A DNA stretch of 64,000 nt from Halanaerobium polyolivorans (GCF_020711195.1 NZ_JAJFAT010000005.1:62001-126000); one strand, 5' to 3'; shown: positions 33,649 through 44,478, counted from the first letter of the stretch. Program-made: numbers and translations. The notes: generated by a model from the sequence alone, not told the origin.

Positions 33649-34284
33649 CTAGTTAATAACTAATCTCTGTAAATGTTTAAGCTCAAGTTCAAAGATCTCT
33701 CCTGCAGCTGGCCAAACAATTAGTTTTTCCTGGGCAAATTCTGCCTTGATGTCCTCGGCATTTTCTCTATTAATTAAATATAATTCTTCATCTTCTAAAT
33801 ATTCAATGCTTATTATATTATTAAAATTAACATTTAAGGGACTACCCAAAGCTGTTTGAATACTAATGCTGTCACTCATTAAATTAGCAAAAAAGAAATC
33901 TCTATTTTTAGTTGTGATAGAAGCCTGCTTATTATTATCAAATCGGCTGCTTGAACGAAATTCTAGAGAATGAAGTTCATCACTGCTTATAGTTATTACA
34001 CCATTTTGAGTCTCAAATCTTAATTCACTTAACAACTCACCTCTAAAACGATTATTTTCTACAGCCCTTAAAACAAAACTCCCATCTTCTCTAATTATAT
34101 TATTTAAATAGTTGCTCTGTATATTGATTTCTGCATAATCAGTTCTAATTCTTAAACTATCGTTTAACAATTCACCCCTATAATTTTCTCCATTCTGTAG
34201 GCGGAGCTGATCTGCCATAACAGTACTTGAAAAAAATATTAACATCATTATTAAAATAGTTGAAATCACTATTTTCTTTTTCAT
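33649..34284 (-). CDS. Secreted protein built of four related beta repeats
   Basis: 211 residues; unknown family. A signal peptide ends near VMA-DQ. The mature part consists of four units of about 40-48 residues, each with a strand of the form (N/R)-x-F/Y-(R)GELL, a short turn, an I-x-I/V strand and a final hydrophobic I/L-x-x-I/L-x. Examples are GENYRGELLNDSLRIRT, NRFRGELLSELRFETQ, RDFFFANLMSDSISIQT and AEDIKAEFAQEKLIVWP. They look like small envelope beta-domains in tandem. GGGAGG precedes the ATG. No catalytic residues are evident; function unknown. Confidence 0.7.
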   Translation of the reverse strand: MKKKIVISTILIMMLIFFSSTVMADQLRLQNGENYRGELLNDSLRIRTDYAEINIQSNYLNNIIREDGSFVLRAVENNRFRGELLSELRFETQNGVITISSDELHSLEFRSSSRFDNNKQASITTKNRDFFFANLMSDSISIQTALGSPLNVNFNNIISIEYLEDEELYLINRENAEDIKAEFAQEKLIVWPAAGEIFELELKHLQRLVIN

Positions 34285-34335
34285 CTTTAATTGAACCTCC
34301 CTCTGTAGAAGAAATTATATTTATATTTTCAGATA

Positions 34336-34686
34336 CTATTTTTCCATCAAATCGTGTAAAAAGCTAGATACAATACTAATAATAATTGATGCCATAAAAG
34401 CTGAAAAGAAACCACTAACAATAAATCCTGGCACTAAAACAGAAGTTAAAGCCAACATAATAGCGTTTATGACAAATAGAAATAATCCAAAAGTTAATAT
34501 TGTAAAAGGTATGGTTAAAATTGTAAAAATAGGTCTAATAAATCCATTCACAAAGCCTAAAACTACAGCAGCAAAAAAGCCAGCCCAAATCCCACTTACA
34601 CTAATTCCAGGCAGTATATAAGCTGCAACTAATAAGGCTATCATGGTTGAAAATACTTTAGCAAAAAAACTTGAGTATCCTTTCAT
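34336..34686 (-). CDS. Phage holin family IV / DUF360-type membrane protein (YvlD-like)
   Basis: 116 residues from the ATG at 34686, preceded by GGGGG. Four hydrophobic helices cover nearly the whole protein. Conserved blocks are AAYILPGISVSGIWAGFFAAVVLGFVNGFIRPIF and TFGLFLFVINAIMLALTSVLVPGF, typical of this family. Despite the historic name these are chromosomal membrane proteins of unknown role, not evidence of a prophage. Confidence 0.85.
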   Translation of the reverse strand: MKGYSSFFAKVFSTMIALLVAAYILPGISVSGIWAGFFAAVVLGFVNGFIRPIFTILTIPFTILTFGLFLFVINAIMLALTSVLVPGFIVSGFFSAFMASIIISIVSSFLHDLMEK

Positions 34687-34797
34687 AATATACCCCCTCA
34701 ATCAACAAAACTACTTATATATAAGTTCTTTGATTTTTAATTTATTCCTGCTTTTCTTTATTATATCATAAATTCATATACATTTTTAAAATTATAT

Positions 34798-34826
34798 TTG
34801 ACAGCCAGAATATGCTGTATTATAAT
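34798..34826 (+). promoter_or_regulatory. Promoter of cysK
   Basis: Perfect consensus TTGACA (34798-34803), 17 bases, TATAAT (34821-34826). The leader is only about 45 bases long and contains three direct TAAAG repeats, leaving no room for a riboswitch. Confidence 0.85.
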
Positions 34827-34878
34827 AAAGTAAAGTAAAGTACTCAACTTTTATAAAATTTTAAGCAGGAGGCTCACA

Positions 34879-35790
34879 ATGATTCATAAAGATGTTACTA
34901 AATTAATTGGCTATACACCAATGGTTCGCTTAAACAATCTAATAACAGATGATCAAGCAGAAGTTTTAGTCAAACTGGAAAGTTTTAATCCAGGTGGAAG
35001 TGTAAAAGATAGAATAGCAGTAAATATGATTGATAAAGCTGAAGAATCAGGTCAACTAAAAAAAGGTGGAGTAATTGTTGAGCCCACAAGTGGAAACACA
35101 GGTATAGGTATTGCAATGGTCGGTGCTGCAAGAGGATATAAAGTTATCTTGACCATGCCTGATTCAATGAGTGTAGAAAGAAGACAGATGCTGAAGGCAT
35201 ATGGAGCAGAATTAGTTCTGACAGATGCTGCCAAAGGTATGAAAGGATCTATAGAAAAAGCAGAAGCAATTGCTGCCGCAAAAAATGGGGTTGTTCTTTC
35301 TCAATTTACAAATGACGCTAATCCCAATGCCCATCGAGAAACAACAGCTTTAGAAATAATTAGAGATACAGAGGGCAGAATAGATCATTTTGTAGCTGGT
35401 GTTGGCACTGGTGGTACAGTAACTGGTGTTGGAGAAATACTTAAAAAAAGAATTAAAGATGTACAGATAACAGCAGTTGAACCTACAGATTCAGCAGTGA
35501 TGTCTGGTCAAAAACCCGGACCACATAAAATAGCTGGAATGGGAGCAGGTTTTATACCTCAGGTTTTAAATACTGATATTATAGATAGAATCGAAAAAGT
35601 TAGTAATCAAGAAGCTTATGAAATGACACAAGTTTTAGCTAAAAAGGAAGGTCTTTTTGTAGGCATTTCATCTGGAGCAGCTATAACTGCAGCTCTCCGG
35701 TTAGCTAAAGAATTAAGTAATGATAAACGAATTGTTGTAATAGCACCTGATACAGGTGAAAGATATTTAAGTACAGGTGTTTTTAATTAG
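34879..35790 (+). CDS. cysK: Cysteine synthase (O-acetylserine sulfhydrylase)
   Basis: 303 residues, full length. It makes cysteine from O-acetylserine and sulfide with PLP. The PLP lysine is K43 in NPGGSVKDR; the substrate loop is PTSGNTGIG (about 69-77); the phosphate cradle is GTGGTVTGVG (about 176-185) and the pyridine contact SSGAA near 263. AGGAGG precedes the ATG. It has its own strong promoter and terminator. cysE lies 1.4 kb away on the other strand, so the two steps of cysteine synthesis are close but separately transcribed. Confidence 0.95.
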   Translation: MIHKDVTKLIGYTPMVRLNNLITDDQAEVLVKLESFNPGGSVKDRIAVNMIDKAEESGQLKKGGVIVEPTSGNTGIGIAMVGAARGYKVILTMPDSMSVERRQMLKAYGAELVLTDAAKGMKGSIEKAEAIAAAKNGVVLSQFTNDANPNAHRETTALEIIRDTEGRIDHFVAGVGTGGTVTGVGEILKKRIKDVQITAVEPTDSAVMSGQKPGPHKIAGMGAGFIPQVLNTDIIDRIEKVSNQEAYEMTQVLAKKEGLFVGISSGAAITAALRLAKELSNDKRIVVIAPDTGERYLSTGVFN

Positions 35791-35830
35791 TTAAATCCGA
35801 TAATTGAAATAGAGAATTTCCCCTGTTAAG

Positions 35831-35867
35831 AGCCCCGGAGGCCCCCCAACCTCTAGGGCTATTTTTT
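35831..35867 (+). terminator. Intrinsic terminator of cysK
   Basis: AGCCC / GGGCT outer stem with an inner GGAGG / CCTCT pairing and an eight-base loop, followed by ATTTTTTT. Confidence 0.9.
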
Positions 35868-35870
35868 TGC

Positions 35871-35899
35871 TTGTTATAATTATACTTTTGTCATATAAT
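35871..35899 (+). promoter_or_regulatory. Promoter of the DUF362 Fe-S protein gene
   Basis: TTGTTA (35871-35876), 17 bases, TATAAT (35894-35899), about 54 bases before the coding start and directly after the cysK terminator. Confidence 0.65.
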
Positions 35900-35952
35900 T
35901 AAGAAAACGTTTATCTTTTAGCTAAGCAAAGATTTAATAGGAGGGTTATATT

Positions 35953-37065
35953 ATGGCAAGCAAAGTATATATGGCAGATATGGAATCTAATTCAAATAGT
36001 GAGAGTCTAGTTAAAAAATTAAGTAAATTATTTTATAAAGCAGGCTTTCACGAATTATTTGACGAAAATGATTTAACCGCTGTTAAACAGCATTTTGGGG
36101 AGCCAGGCAATACAGCCTTTATTAGGCCTGTTTTTACCCGTGAAATTGTAAAAAATATAAAAAAAGAAGGTGCCAAAGCTTTTTTAACTGATGCTAACAC
36201 TCTTTATGTTGGGCAAAGAGCAAATTCAGTTGACCATTTACATACTGCAGTAGCCAATGGATTTAGTTATGCTACAATTCAAGCTCCTGTTATTATTGCA
36301 GATGGTTTGAGAGGTAAAAACTCTAGAGATGTAGAAGTCAACCTTAATCATTTTGCTAAAATTAAAGTAGGTTCAGAAATACTAGAAGCAGATGCCTTAA
36401 TTAGTTTAGCCCATTTTAAAGGTCATGAACTAACAGGTTTTGGAGGTACATTTAAAAATGTCGGAATGGGTTTTGGCAGTAGAGCAGGCAAACAGATGAT
36501 GCACTCAGCTGTGTTACCTGAAATTGAAGAAGAACACTGTATAAAATGTTTGCAGTGTGTTAAATATTGCCCAGAAGATTGTATAACTATTAATGAAAGC
36601 GAAAGTACTATTGATCATGAAATCTGTATAGGCTGTGGAGAATGTGTGGTCACCTGTCCAACTGATGCAATTACAATTGAATGGGAATCAACCAGTGAAG
36701 GTGTAGAAGAAAGAATGGTAGAATTTTTCTATGGTATAGTCAAAGACAAAAAGGATAAATGTGCTTACATAAATTTTGTTAATAATGTTTCTCCTGATTG
36801 TGATTGTGCGAGCTGGAATGATAGAGCTATAGTAAAAGATATAGGTATTCTGGCTTCTAAAGATCCAGTGGCATTAGAACAGGCATCCCTGGATTTGGTT
36901 AATAATGAGCAATATGCAGCTGGAATTCTAGCTGATAAAAAGATAAAACCAGGTGAAAATAAATTTAAATATGTTCATCCTGATACAGATGGTGGGATCA
37001 GACAAATAGAGTATGCTGAAGAACTTGCTTTAGGTTCAAGGGATTATGAACTGATTAAAATCTAG
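35953..37065 (+). CDS. DUF362 protein with a 2[4Fe-4S] ferredoxin insert
   Basis: 370 residues. The DUF362 fold (about 1-180 and 245-370) has ISLAHFKGHELTGFGGTFKNVGMG and KDPVALEQASLDLVN. Within it lies a bacterial ferredoxin domain: CIKCLQCVKYCPEDC (196-210) and CIGCGECVVTCPTDA (225-239), enough for two [4Fe-4S] clusters. The family is widespread in anaerobes; its reaction is not known and no membrane segment or signal is present. AGGAGG precedes the ATG. Own promoter and terminator. Position between cysK and cysE suggests, but does not prove, a role in sulfur metabolism. Confidence 0.85.
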   Translation: MASKVYMADMESNSNSESLVKKLSKLFYKAGFHELFDENDLTAVKQHFGEPGNTAFIRPVFTREIVKNIKKEGAKAFLTDANTLYVGQRANSVDHLHTAVANGFSYATIQAPVIIADGLRGKNSRDVEVNLNHFAKIKVGSEILEADALISLAHFKGHELTGFGGTFKNVGMGFGSRAGKQMMHSAVLPEIEEEHCIKCLQCVKYCPEDCITINESESTIDHEICIGCGECVVTCPTDAITIEWESTSEGVEERMVEFFYGIVKDKKDKCAYINFVNNVSPDCDCASWNDRAIVKDIGILASKDPVALEQASLDLVNNEQYAAGILADKKIKPGENKFKYVHPDTDGGIRQIEYAEELALGSRDYELIKI

Positions 37066-37081
37066 TATTTATAAAACACTC

Positions 37082-37114
37082 AAACCCCTCTTCCAGCTTT
37101 TGGAAAGGGGTTTT
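37082..37114 (+). terminator. Intrinsic terminator of the DUF362 gene
   Basis: AAACCCC-TTCCA / TGGAA-GGGGTTT with a small internal loop, followed by T. It lies between convergent genes and may serve both. Confidence 0.8.
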
Positions 37115-37155
37115 AATCTTTAAAATAATATTATGCAATTATGAACTTTAATTTT

Positions 37156-37812
37156 TTAATCAGTTTTATCAATAGAGTTTCTGCCCAAAATTTCCTTTTT
37201 AAGCTTTCTGAACTCTTCCTCTAATTCTAATAACTGATCTTTCACAGGATCTGGTAAATCTGCATGCTCAAGTTCTCTTTCGGGATGGACACGTTTTCCA
37301 TCTCTAATTACAACTCGTCCTGGAACTCCAACTACAGTTGCATTTTCTTCAACATCAGTCAGCACAACCGAACCTGCACCTATTTTAACACAGTCATTAA
37401 TTTTAATTGAACCTAAAACCTTTGCCCCAGCACCAACAACTACATTATTACCGATAGTAGGATGCCGTTTTCCTTTTTCTTTTCCCGTACCACCAAGTGT
37501 AACACCCTGATAAAGGGTAACATTTTCACCAATTTCAGTAGTTTCTCCAATCACAACTCCCATCCCATGATCAATAAAAAACCCTTTAGCTATTTGGGCA
37601 CCAGGATGAATTTCAATTCCCGTCAGAAAACGAGCCAGTTGAGATATGAAGCGGGGTAAGGTTCTTAAGCCTATTTTATAAAGAATATGAGAAAAACGAT
37701 GAAATAAAAGCACATGCAGACCTGAGTAGGTCAATAAAACTTCAAAAATATTATTAGCAGCCGGATCACGTTCAAAAACTGCATTTATATCAGCTCTAAT
37801 AGTATCAAACAT
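37156..37812 (-). CDS. cysE: Serine O-acetyltransferase
   Basis: 218 residues, the short firmicute/EpsC-like form. An N-terminal helical part ([35 protein letters not shown]) leads into left-handed beta-helix hexapeptide repeats, with the active site [19 protein letters not shown] and [19 protein letters not shown]. It acetylates serine from acetyl-CoA, supplying O-acetylserine to CysK. GGGGG precedes the ATG. A negatively charged C-terminal tail differs from E. coli CysE, whose C terminus carries the isoleucine that docks into CysK; here the end is NSIDKTD, so stable cysteine synthase complex formation is uncertain. Confidence 0.93.
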   Translation of the reverse strand: MFDTIRADINAVFERDPAANNIFEVLLTYSGLHVLLFHRFSHILYKIGLRTLPRFISQLARFLTGIEIHPGAQIAKGFFIDHGMGVVIGETTEIGENVTLYQGVTLGGTGKEKGKRHPTIGNNVVVGAGAKVLGSIKINDCVKIGAGSVVLTDVEENATVVGVPGRVVIRDGKRVHPERELEHADLPDPVKDQLLELEEEFRKLKKEILGRNSIDKTD

Positions 37813-37902
37813 AATTTAAACCCCCATTGCAGTAATTATATGGCAATCATTAGTTAATCACTCAACTTTATTATATGTTCTAAGCAAATCTAATGCAAGC
37901 TT

Positions 37903-38964
37903 TTAGTTTTGAACAAGATCCTTGGGTCTATGTCCTTTTAAAAACCAGAGCCTTGACTGATTATTGATATCTACTAATAATTGACCAATTTCTGCTTTAG
38001 CACCCTGCTTATCTCTACCAATAATTGAAAATAATTCGTCACTAATAACACTTTTCTTTAAACCATTTTGAATTAAAGTAGAAATATAATGGACTAAAGC
38101 TTTTGCTTCTTCAGATTCAAGTTCATAGTTTTTTACAAGATATTTTTGCAGTCTTTTTTGGGCGAAATTAAATACTATTGAACCTTTTTCTATTATTTTA
38201 TCATAATCAGCTTGAGGAATATCAGCATAATCAATATCTCTTGCCATTTGCTCATTATAAATAAATTCAATATCCATTACTTGATCTAAAGCTATAATTC
38301 CATCAGTTTCCTGTAATACATTATGATAATTGGAGTTTAAATATAAAACATTATTGAAATGATCTGCTCCAACCTCAATATCACTATATTCTTTTATTTT
38401 TTTATATAAAGCGTGTGTTTCCATAACTCCGTAAAAATTAAGCACTGCCCAGCTTTTTAACAATAAATCTTGATTAATTTCAATTTGTTCTTTGACTGTA
38501 TTACTTTTTAATCTCTTTTTTAAAACAGAATAAATTTCATCGGGAAAAACAAATAAAAGCCCTTCTTCAACTAAAGCGGGATATGCTATACCATAACTAA
38601 ATAAAAAAGCAGCTAAATCTAATTCCTCTACCTCGATTTTTTCTGCATCAATGACAAAGCTTTTTTGACCAGAGTTAATAACATGATTTAAAAAATGATA
38701 ATTAGTTTTAGCTAAAAACGGAATAATTTTTGCTAAATATTCTGGAATTAAATCAGCAAGTTTTGCTATTAATTCATCTTTATTTAACTGACTAAGTCCC
38801 TCTACATTGAGATTCTTTCTTATTTCACTTAAATCTTTTTTCCTTAAAGTAGAAAGTTGTTCCTGTAAATTTAAACTATCACTTTTAAAAGCAAATATTT
38901 TTTCAAAATCATAGTCAAATTGTTCTACAAAATCTTCAACAAATTCTTCTTCATATTCAGACAT
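37903..38964 (-). CDS. Hypothetical protein with SAP/Rho-N-like segment
   Basis: 353 residues, soluble and acidic. Residues 35-75 (LSTLRKKDLSEIRKNLNVEG, SQLNKDELIAKLADLIP) resemble a SAP or Rho N-terminal helix-extended-loop-helix, a fold that often binds nucleic acid. The rest is mostly helical with no motif I recognise; the end (QSRLWFLKGHRPKDLVQ) recalls SEC-C/YecA-like hypothetical proteins. AAGGAG precedes the ATG. It sits 46 bases upstream of purD on the same strand, but purD belongs with purA and purB, so any link is unclear. Confidence 0.65.
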   Translation of the reverse strand: MSEYEEEFVEDFVEQFDYDFEKIFAFKSDSLNLQEQLSTLRKKDLSEIRKNLNVEGLSQLNKDELIAKLADLIPEYLAKIIPFLAKTNYHFLNHVINSGQKSFVIDAEKIEVEELDLAAFLFSYGIAYPALVEEGLLFVFPDEIYSVLKKRLKSNTVKEQIEINQDLLLKSWAVLNFYGVMETHALYKKIKEYSDIEVGADHFNNVLYLNSNYHNVLQETDGIIALDQVMDIEFIYNEQMARDIDYADIPQADYDKIIEKGSIVFNFAQKRLQKYLVKNYELESEEAKALVHYISTLIQNGLKKSVISDELFSIIGRDKQGAKAEIGQLLVDINNQSRLWFLKGHRPKDLVQN

Positions 38965-39010
38965 ATTAGAACTCCTTTTGTATGGTTTTATATATTGAAT
39001 TGCTAGAAGT

Positions 39011-40303
39011 TTAATTTAATTCTTTTTCAGCAATTTCTGAAATACTAAATCCTATATCTGTGCGATAATGCATATCTTCAAATTCAACTTCTTCAATATA
39101 CTGATATACTTTATTAATAGTATTTAATAAACCATTGCTTAAGACAGTCAATCCCAGCACCCTACCACCATCAGTATAATACTTATCATCCACAAGTTTT
39201 GTCCCAGCATGGAAAATTAAAAGGTCATCATGCTGTTTTATATTATCTAGGCCTTTAATCTCATAGCCTGTATTAAATGTCAGAGGATAACCGGCAGATG
39301 TTAAGACAACACACACTGCTACATTGTTACTGACATTAATCTCCTTTTTATATTTTAGGTGGACATTATTAGTCATTTCCATCAAATCAATAAGATCATC
39401 TCTCAATCTAGGTAAAATAACTTGAGTTTCAGGATCACCAAAACGAGCATTATAATCTATTACAGCTGGTCCATTCTCAGTTATAATCATGCCAATATGA
39501 AGTACCCCACGATAGTCAATCCCTTCACTGTTAAGAGCATTTAGAGTAGGACGCAAAATTTCTCTACAAATTTTGTCCATCAATTTTTCATCAGCATTAG
39601 CAGCAGGTGAATAAGCACCCATACCACCAGTATTTGGACCCTCCTCTCCCTCAAAAACAGCTTTATGATCTCTTGTAGTTGTGATGGGAAGTATTGTCTG
39701 ACCATCAGTTAGAGCAAAAACTGACAGTTCTTCACCTTCTAAAAAATCCTCTACCACAATTCTGTCTCCAGCATCCCCAAAGGCTTTATCTTCCATAATT
39801 CTAGCTACTGCATCTTGTGAATCCTGAAAATCAGAAGCTACAATCGATCCTTTACCTTGAGCAAGCCCTTCAGCCTTAATGACAAGAGGAAAATCTGCAT
39901 TTTTTAAATAATTGAGAGCAGCATCTGGATCTGTAAAAACTTCATATTCAGCAGTAGGAATATTATATTTATTCAAAATATCTTTGGCAAAAACTTTTGA
40001 GCCTTCAAGCAAAGCAGCCTGTTTTTTAGGACCAAAAATAGGCAGAGATCGTTCAACAAAATAATCTACAATACCTGCTACCAAAGGTTCTTCGGGACCA
40101 ACTATTGTCATCCCTATATCAGTTTCTCTGGCAAATTCAGCCAGTCCTTCTATATCATCTGCTTCAATATCAACTCTTTTAGCTACATCTGTCATACCAT
40201 CATTTCCTGGAGCTACAAAAATCTCATCAGCTTCATCACTTCTAAAAAGTTTCCAGGCTATAGCATGTTCTCTGCCTCCACTTCCTACAATCAGTACTTT
40301 CAT
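39011..40303 (-). CDS. purD: Phosphoribosylamine-glycine ligase
   Basis: 430 residues, full length. N-terminal VLIVGSGGREHAIAWKL, ATP-grasp core with PLVIKAEGLAQGKGSIVA and VVEDFLEGEELSVFAL, and C-terminal RFGDPETQVILPRL are the GARS blocks in order. It joins glycine to phosphoribosylamine in purine synthesis. Two insertions in the last third (KYKKEINVSNNVAVCV) are within family variation. AAGGAGG precedes the ATG 17 bases after the purA stop, making purB-purA-purD one transcript. Confidence 0.95.
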   Translation of the reverse strand: MKVLIVGSGGREHAIAWKLFRSDEADEIFVAPGNDGMTDVAKRVDIEADDIEGLAEFARETDIGMTIVGPEEPLVAGIVDYFVERSLPIFGPKKQAALLEGSKVFAKDILNKYNIPTAEYEVFTDPDAALNYLKNADFPLVIKAEGLAQGKGSIVASDFQDSQDAVARIMEDKAFGDAGDRIVVEDFLEGEELSVFALTDGQTILPITTTRDHKAVFEGEEGPNTGGMGAYSPAANADEKLMDKICREILRPTLNALNSEGIDYRGVLHIGMIITENGPAVIDYNARFGDPETQVILPRLRDDLIDLMEMTNNVHLKYKKEINVSNNVAVCVVLTSAGYPLTFNTGYEIKGLDNIKQHDDLLIFHAGTKLVDDKYYTDGGRVLGLTVLSNGLLNTINKVYQYIEEVEFEDMHYRTDIGFSISEIAEKELN

Positions 40304-40320
40304 AATTCTATCCTCCTTAT

Positions 40321-41630
<1,310 letters not shown>

Positions 41631-41750
41631 ATTTATAAGAGCTAAATTTTAATTTACTTCTCAATACTTGCTGCTCCATTAAAATTAATTTTTTTCTTTC
41701 TCTGTCTAATTCTATTTTATCAAAATTTTCTCCAAAGTGCATCTTTTTAA

Positions 41751-43049
41751 TCAATTTAAAAGATCTGTTCTTTTAAATATTTTATCTATGTTTTTTAAAT
41801 AGGCCTGCCAGTCAAAAATATTTGCTAATTCTTCTGCAGATAAATGATCCCTTATTTCAGGATCATTAGCGACTAACTCCCTGTAATCTTTTTTCTCTTC
41901 CCAGGCAGTCATCGCATTCCTCTGGGCCAGCTCATATGCTTCTTCCCTACGTAATCCCTTATCAACTAGGGCCAGCAAAAGTCGCTGTGAAAAAGTCAAA
42001 CCCAAAGTTTTTTCCAAATTAACCTTCATATTATCTGCATTAACAACTAATTCTTCCATCACAGCTTTAAACTTAACTAAAATATAGTCCACTAAAATAG
42101 CACTATCAGGTAAAATTACTCTTTCTACCGAAGAATGAGTTAAATCTCTTTCATGCCAGAGATTAATATTTTCCAGAGCAGGAACTACATTGCCTCTTAC
42201 AACTCTAGCTAATCCGCTCAAACGTTCACAGACAATAGGATTTTTTTTATGAGGCATTGCTGAAGAACCTTTTTGGCCTTTACGAAAACCTTCTTCAACT
42301 TCTAAAATATCTGTTCTCTGTAAATTTCTAATTTCTGTAGCAAATTTCTCTATAGAAGCTGCTGTCAAAGCTAATCTCTCCACAAAATCTGCATGACGAT
42401 CTCTCTGTAAGATTTGAGAACTCACAGCAGAATTTTTAAGCCCTAATATTTCACATACTCTTGCTTCTATTTCGGGCTCTATTGAAGAAAAACTTCCCAC
42501 TGCACCTGAAATCTGTCCAACAGCTACAAAATCTAAAAGCTGTTCAAATCTTTTTAGCTGTCTGCCAATTTCCTGATACCAGGTTAAAAGCTTAAGACCC
42601 CAAGTTAAAGGTTCTGCATGAACTCCATGGGTTCTCCCAACCATAATTGTATCTTTATCAGCCAGAGCTTTTTCTCCTAAGAGCTGATGTAAGTCTTTTA
42701 AATCTTTAATGATCAATTGACAGGCCTCTTTCATCTGGACTGCCCTTGCAGTATCTTTGATATCAGAAGAGGTCAGTCCTTCGTGAATAAAACGCGATTC
42801 ATTTCCTAAAGGTGCAGAAATTGCTTCGATAAAAGCTATCATGTCATGACGGGTTTTTGCTTCAATTTTTTTGATTTCTTCTAGGTCAACAACAGCTTCT
42901 TTTTCGATCTTTTCTGCAGCTTCGGGGGGGATTTCTCCCTTTTCTGCCCTTGCTTTTAAAACTGCTATCTCTATATCTAACCAGATCTTATACTTGTTTT
43001 CTTCACTCCATATTTTTTCCATCTCTTTCCGACTATATCTTGACAGCAT
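41751..43049 (-). CDS. purB: Adenylosuccinate lyase
   Basis: 432 residues, full length. The fumarase-superfamily signature is GSSAMPHKKNPIVCE (near 262-276), with TSSDIKDTARAVQ and the catalytic histidine in GRTHGVHAEPLTWG. It acts twice in purine synthesis, cleaving SAICAR and adenylosuccinate. It is the first gene of purB-purA-purD, preceded by a consensus promoter and a leader of about 130 bases. The ATG follows GAGAGGAAG. Confidence 0.96.
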   Translation of the reverse strand: MLSRYSRKEMEKIWSEENKYKIWLDIEIAVLKARAEKGEIPPEAAEKIEKEAVVDLEEIKKIEAKTRHDMIAFIEAISAPLGNESRFIHEGLTSSDIKDTARAVQMKEACQLIIKDLKDLHQLLGEKALADKDTIMVGRTHGVHAEPLTWGLKLLTWYQEIGRQLKRFEQLLDFVAVGQISGAVGSFSSIEPEIEARVCEILGLKNSAVSSQILQRDRHADFVERLALTAASIEKFATEIRNLQRTDILEVEEGFRKGQKGSSAMPHKKNPIVCERLSGLARVVRGNVVPALENINLWHERDLTHSSVERVILPDSAILVDYILVKFKAVMEELVVNADNMKVNLEKTLGLTFSQRLLLALVDKGLRREEAYELAQRNAMTAWEEKKDYRELVANDPEIRDHLSAEELANIFDWQAYLKNIDKIFKRTDLLN

Positions 43050-43186
43050 AAATATCTTCCTCTCTTCTCTGCTTTTGCTATTTCTAATTTAAATATAAAA
43101 AATAAATATCTACCATATTTGAGCTTTAAAGCCCTTGAAAGACAATTAAGTTAAGTTAAAAATAATATTGCCTCTTTTTCAGTTTA

Positions 43187-43215
43187 ATATTAGCAGATGC
43201 AGTAGTTGGTGTCAA
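43187..43215 (-). promoter_or_regulatory. Promoter of the purB-purA-purD operon
   Basis: On the minus strand TTGACA (43210-43215), 17 bases, TAATAT (43187-43192). The 282-base gap 43050-43331 also holds the promoter of the divergent replication operon. I did not find a convincing PurR box. Confidence 0.75.
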
Positions 43216-43281
43216 GAATGACAGCTGATTAGAATATTATTTATTTTAATTGTATTTTTTGCTTAAAAAAACTATAATATC

Positions 43282-43290
43282 TGATATAAT
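43282..43290 (+). promoter_or_regulatory. Extended -10 promoter of the dnaD-like operon
   Basis: TGATATAAT gives the extended -10 TGn-TATAAT (TATAAT at 43285-43290). A TTGCTT at 43259-43264 is 20 bases away, too far for a good -35, so the extended -10 probably carries recognition. Confidence 0.5.
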
Positions 43291-43331
43291 AAAAATAAGT
43301 GTTTTTAAAAGTCATTAATATAGGTGATAAT

Positions 43332-44462
43332 ATGGAGGAGAATTTTTACAAAAAAAATATAGATTTAAGTGAAAGACAGAGTAGACAGACAGTGACTATT
43401 GCTGATACCCTGCTAGAAAAAGGCTTATTACGTAATTATACTGGTGACGAATGTAAAATCCTGCTTTATCTTTTTACCCACCGCCGAAAAGAAAATATTG
43501 CAGAAATAGAACTTCCCTTAGCTGCTGCAGGATTGGGCATTGAAATGGATAGTTTAAAGAAATCTTTAAATTCCTTAATTGATAAAAAGGTTTTAAAAAC
43601 AGAGGCAAGCCAAAACTCAAAATTTTTAACTTATAGATTAAAGCTTAATAATTTAATAACTGAAGTTAAAGAGAAAACAGAGATAAAAAATGAAGCAGAA
43701 GTTTCAGCTCAAGAATTAAGGAGACAGGTTATACAATCGAAGGCAACTTCTGAATCAGAAATTGCTGCAGCCTTGATTTCATTTATTCCTCCTGAAAACA
43801 GAAATATTCACAGGCGAGAAGAAATAAAGGGCTGGCTTAATGATTTTGAATTAAAAATGTTGAAAGAGCTGATTAGAAGGGTAGATAAATGGCTGCAGAG
43901 AGAAGGTGGCGGCGATTTCATGGTCGGTAGTTTTTCATATCTGCGCAAAATTGTTCAAAGCTGGTATGAAGAAGAAATAACGAGCTATGAAAAGCTACAG
44001 CAGCAGGATAAACTGTACAGAGAAACCAGAGAACTAGCTAAAGCTTATGGTATTAATGCTTTTTCTTCAAACACAGCCCAACTTAAGACTTTTCAGAGTT
44101 GGTTAAGTGGTGAACAGGCTTTAAGTAAAGAACTTGCTCTAGCTGCAATCCGAGAAGCAGTCCGCCGCAAAAGAGATGGACAGCCCTCATTGAAATATGT
44201 TGAAGATAATTTTATCAATCCTATCAAAGAACTTAATATCAACAATCTGGCTGATTTTAAGCGCTGGCTGCAAAAAGAAATGGATAATAATGCTGGAGAG
44301 GCTGATCAAAGAGATCAGAAAACTGCAGACAAAAGCAATTCCGAAAAAAAGCAAGCTAAGGAGAATAAGAAATCAAAAAATGCAAAACAAGCAGCCAAGA
44401 AAAGCAAAAATGATTATAAATGGAAAGATTTTTTCATAGATTTTGATAAATACAAAGAATAA
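43332..44462 (+). CDS. DnaD-domain replication initiation protein
   Basis: 376 residues from the ATG at 43332, with AGGTGAT upstream; in-frame codons from 43299 lack a site. The N half (about 20-110) is a winged-helix region (LSERQSRQTVTIADTLLEK, LAAAGLGIEMDSLKKSLNSL). Two further helical regions carry IRRVDKWLQREGGGDFMVGSFSYLRKIVQSWYEEE and RRKRDGQPSLKYVEDNFINPI, the DnaD/DnaB_2 family block. A highly basic, lysine-rich tail (about 330-365) ends it. Such proteins remodel DNA at the origin and help load the helicase. First gene of an operon with a DnaI/DnaC-like loader and the DnaB helicase. Confidence 0.8.
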   Translation: MEENFYKKNIDLSERQSRQTVTIADTLLEKGLLRNYTGDECKILLYLFTHRRKENIAEIELPLAAAGLGIEMDSLKKSLNSLIDKKVLKTEASQNSKFLTYRLKLNNLITEVKEKTEIKNEAEVSAQELRRQVIQSKATSESEIAAALISFIPPENRNIHRREEIKGWLNDFELKMLKELIRRVDKWLQREGGGDFMVGSFSYLRKIVQSWYEEEITSYEKLQQQDKLYRETRELAKAYGINAFSSNTAQLKTFQSWLSGEQALSKELALAAIREAVRRKRDGQPSLKYVEDNFINPIKELNINNLADFKRWLQKEMDNNAGEADQRDQKTADKSNSEKKQAKENKKSKNAKQAAKKSKNDYKWKDFFIDFDKYKE

Positions 44463-44478
44463 GAAGGGGGATAAAATA

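Noticed and set aside
34336-34686. Possible prophage signal from the holin-type annotation
   Set aside because: The family is chromosomal and no other phage gene lies near.
34827-34878. S-box or T-box riboswitch before cysK
   Set aside because: The leader is only about 45 bases and shows no stem that could hold either element.
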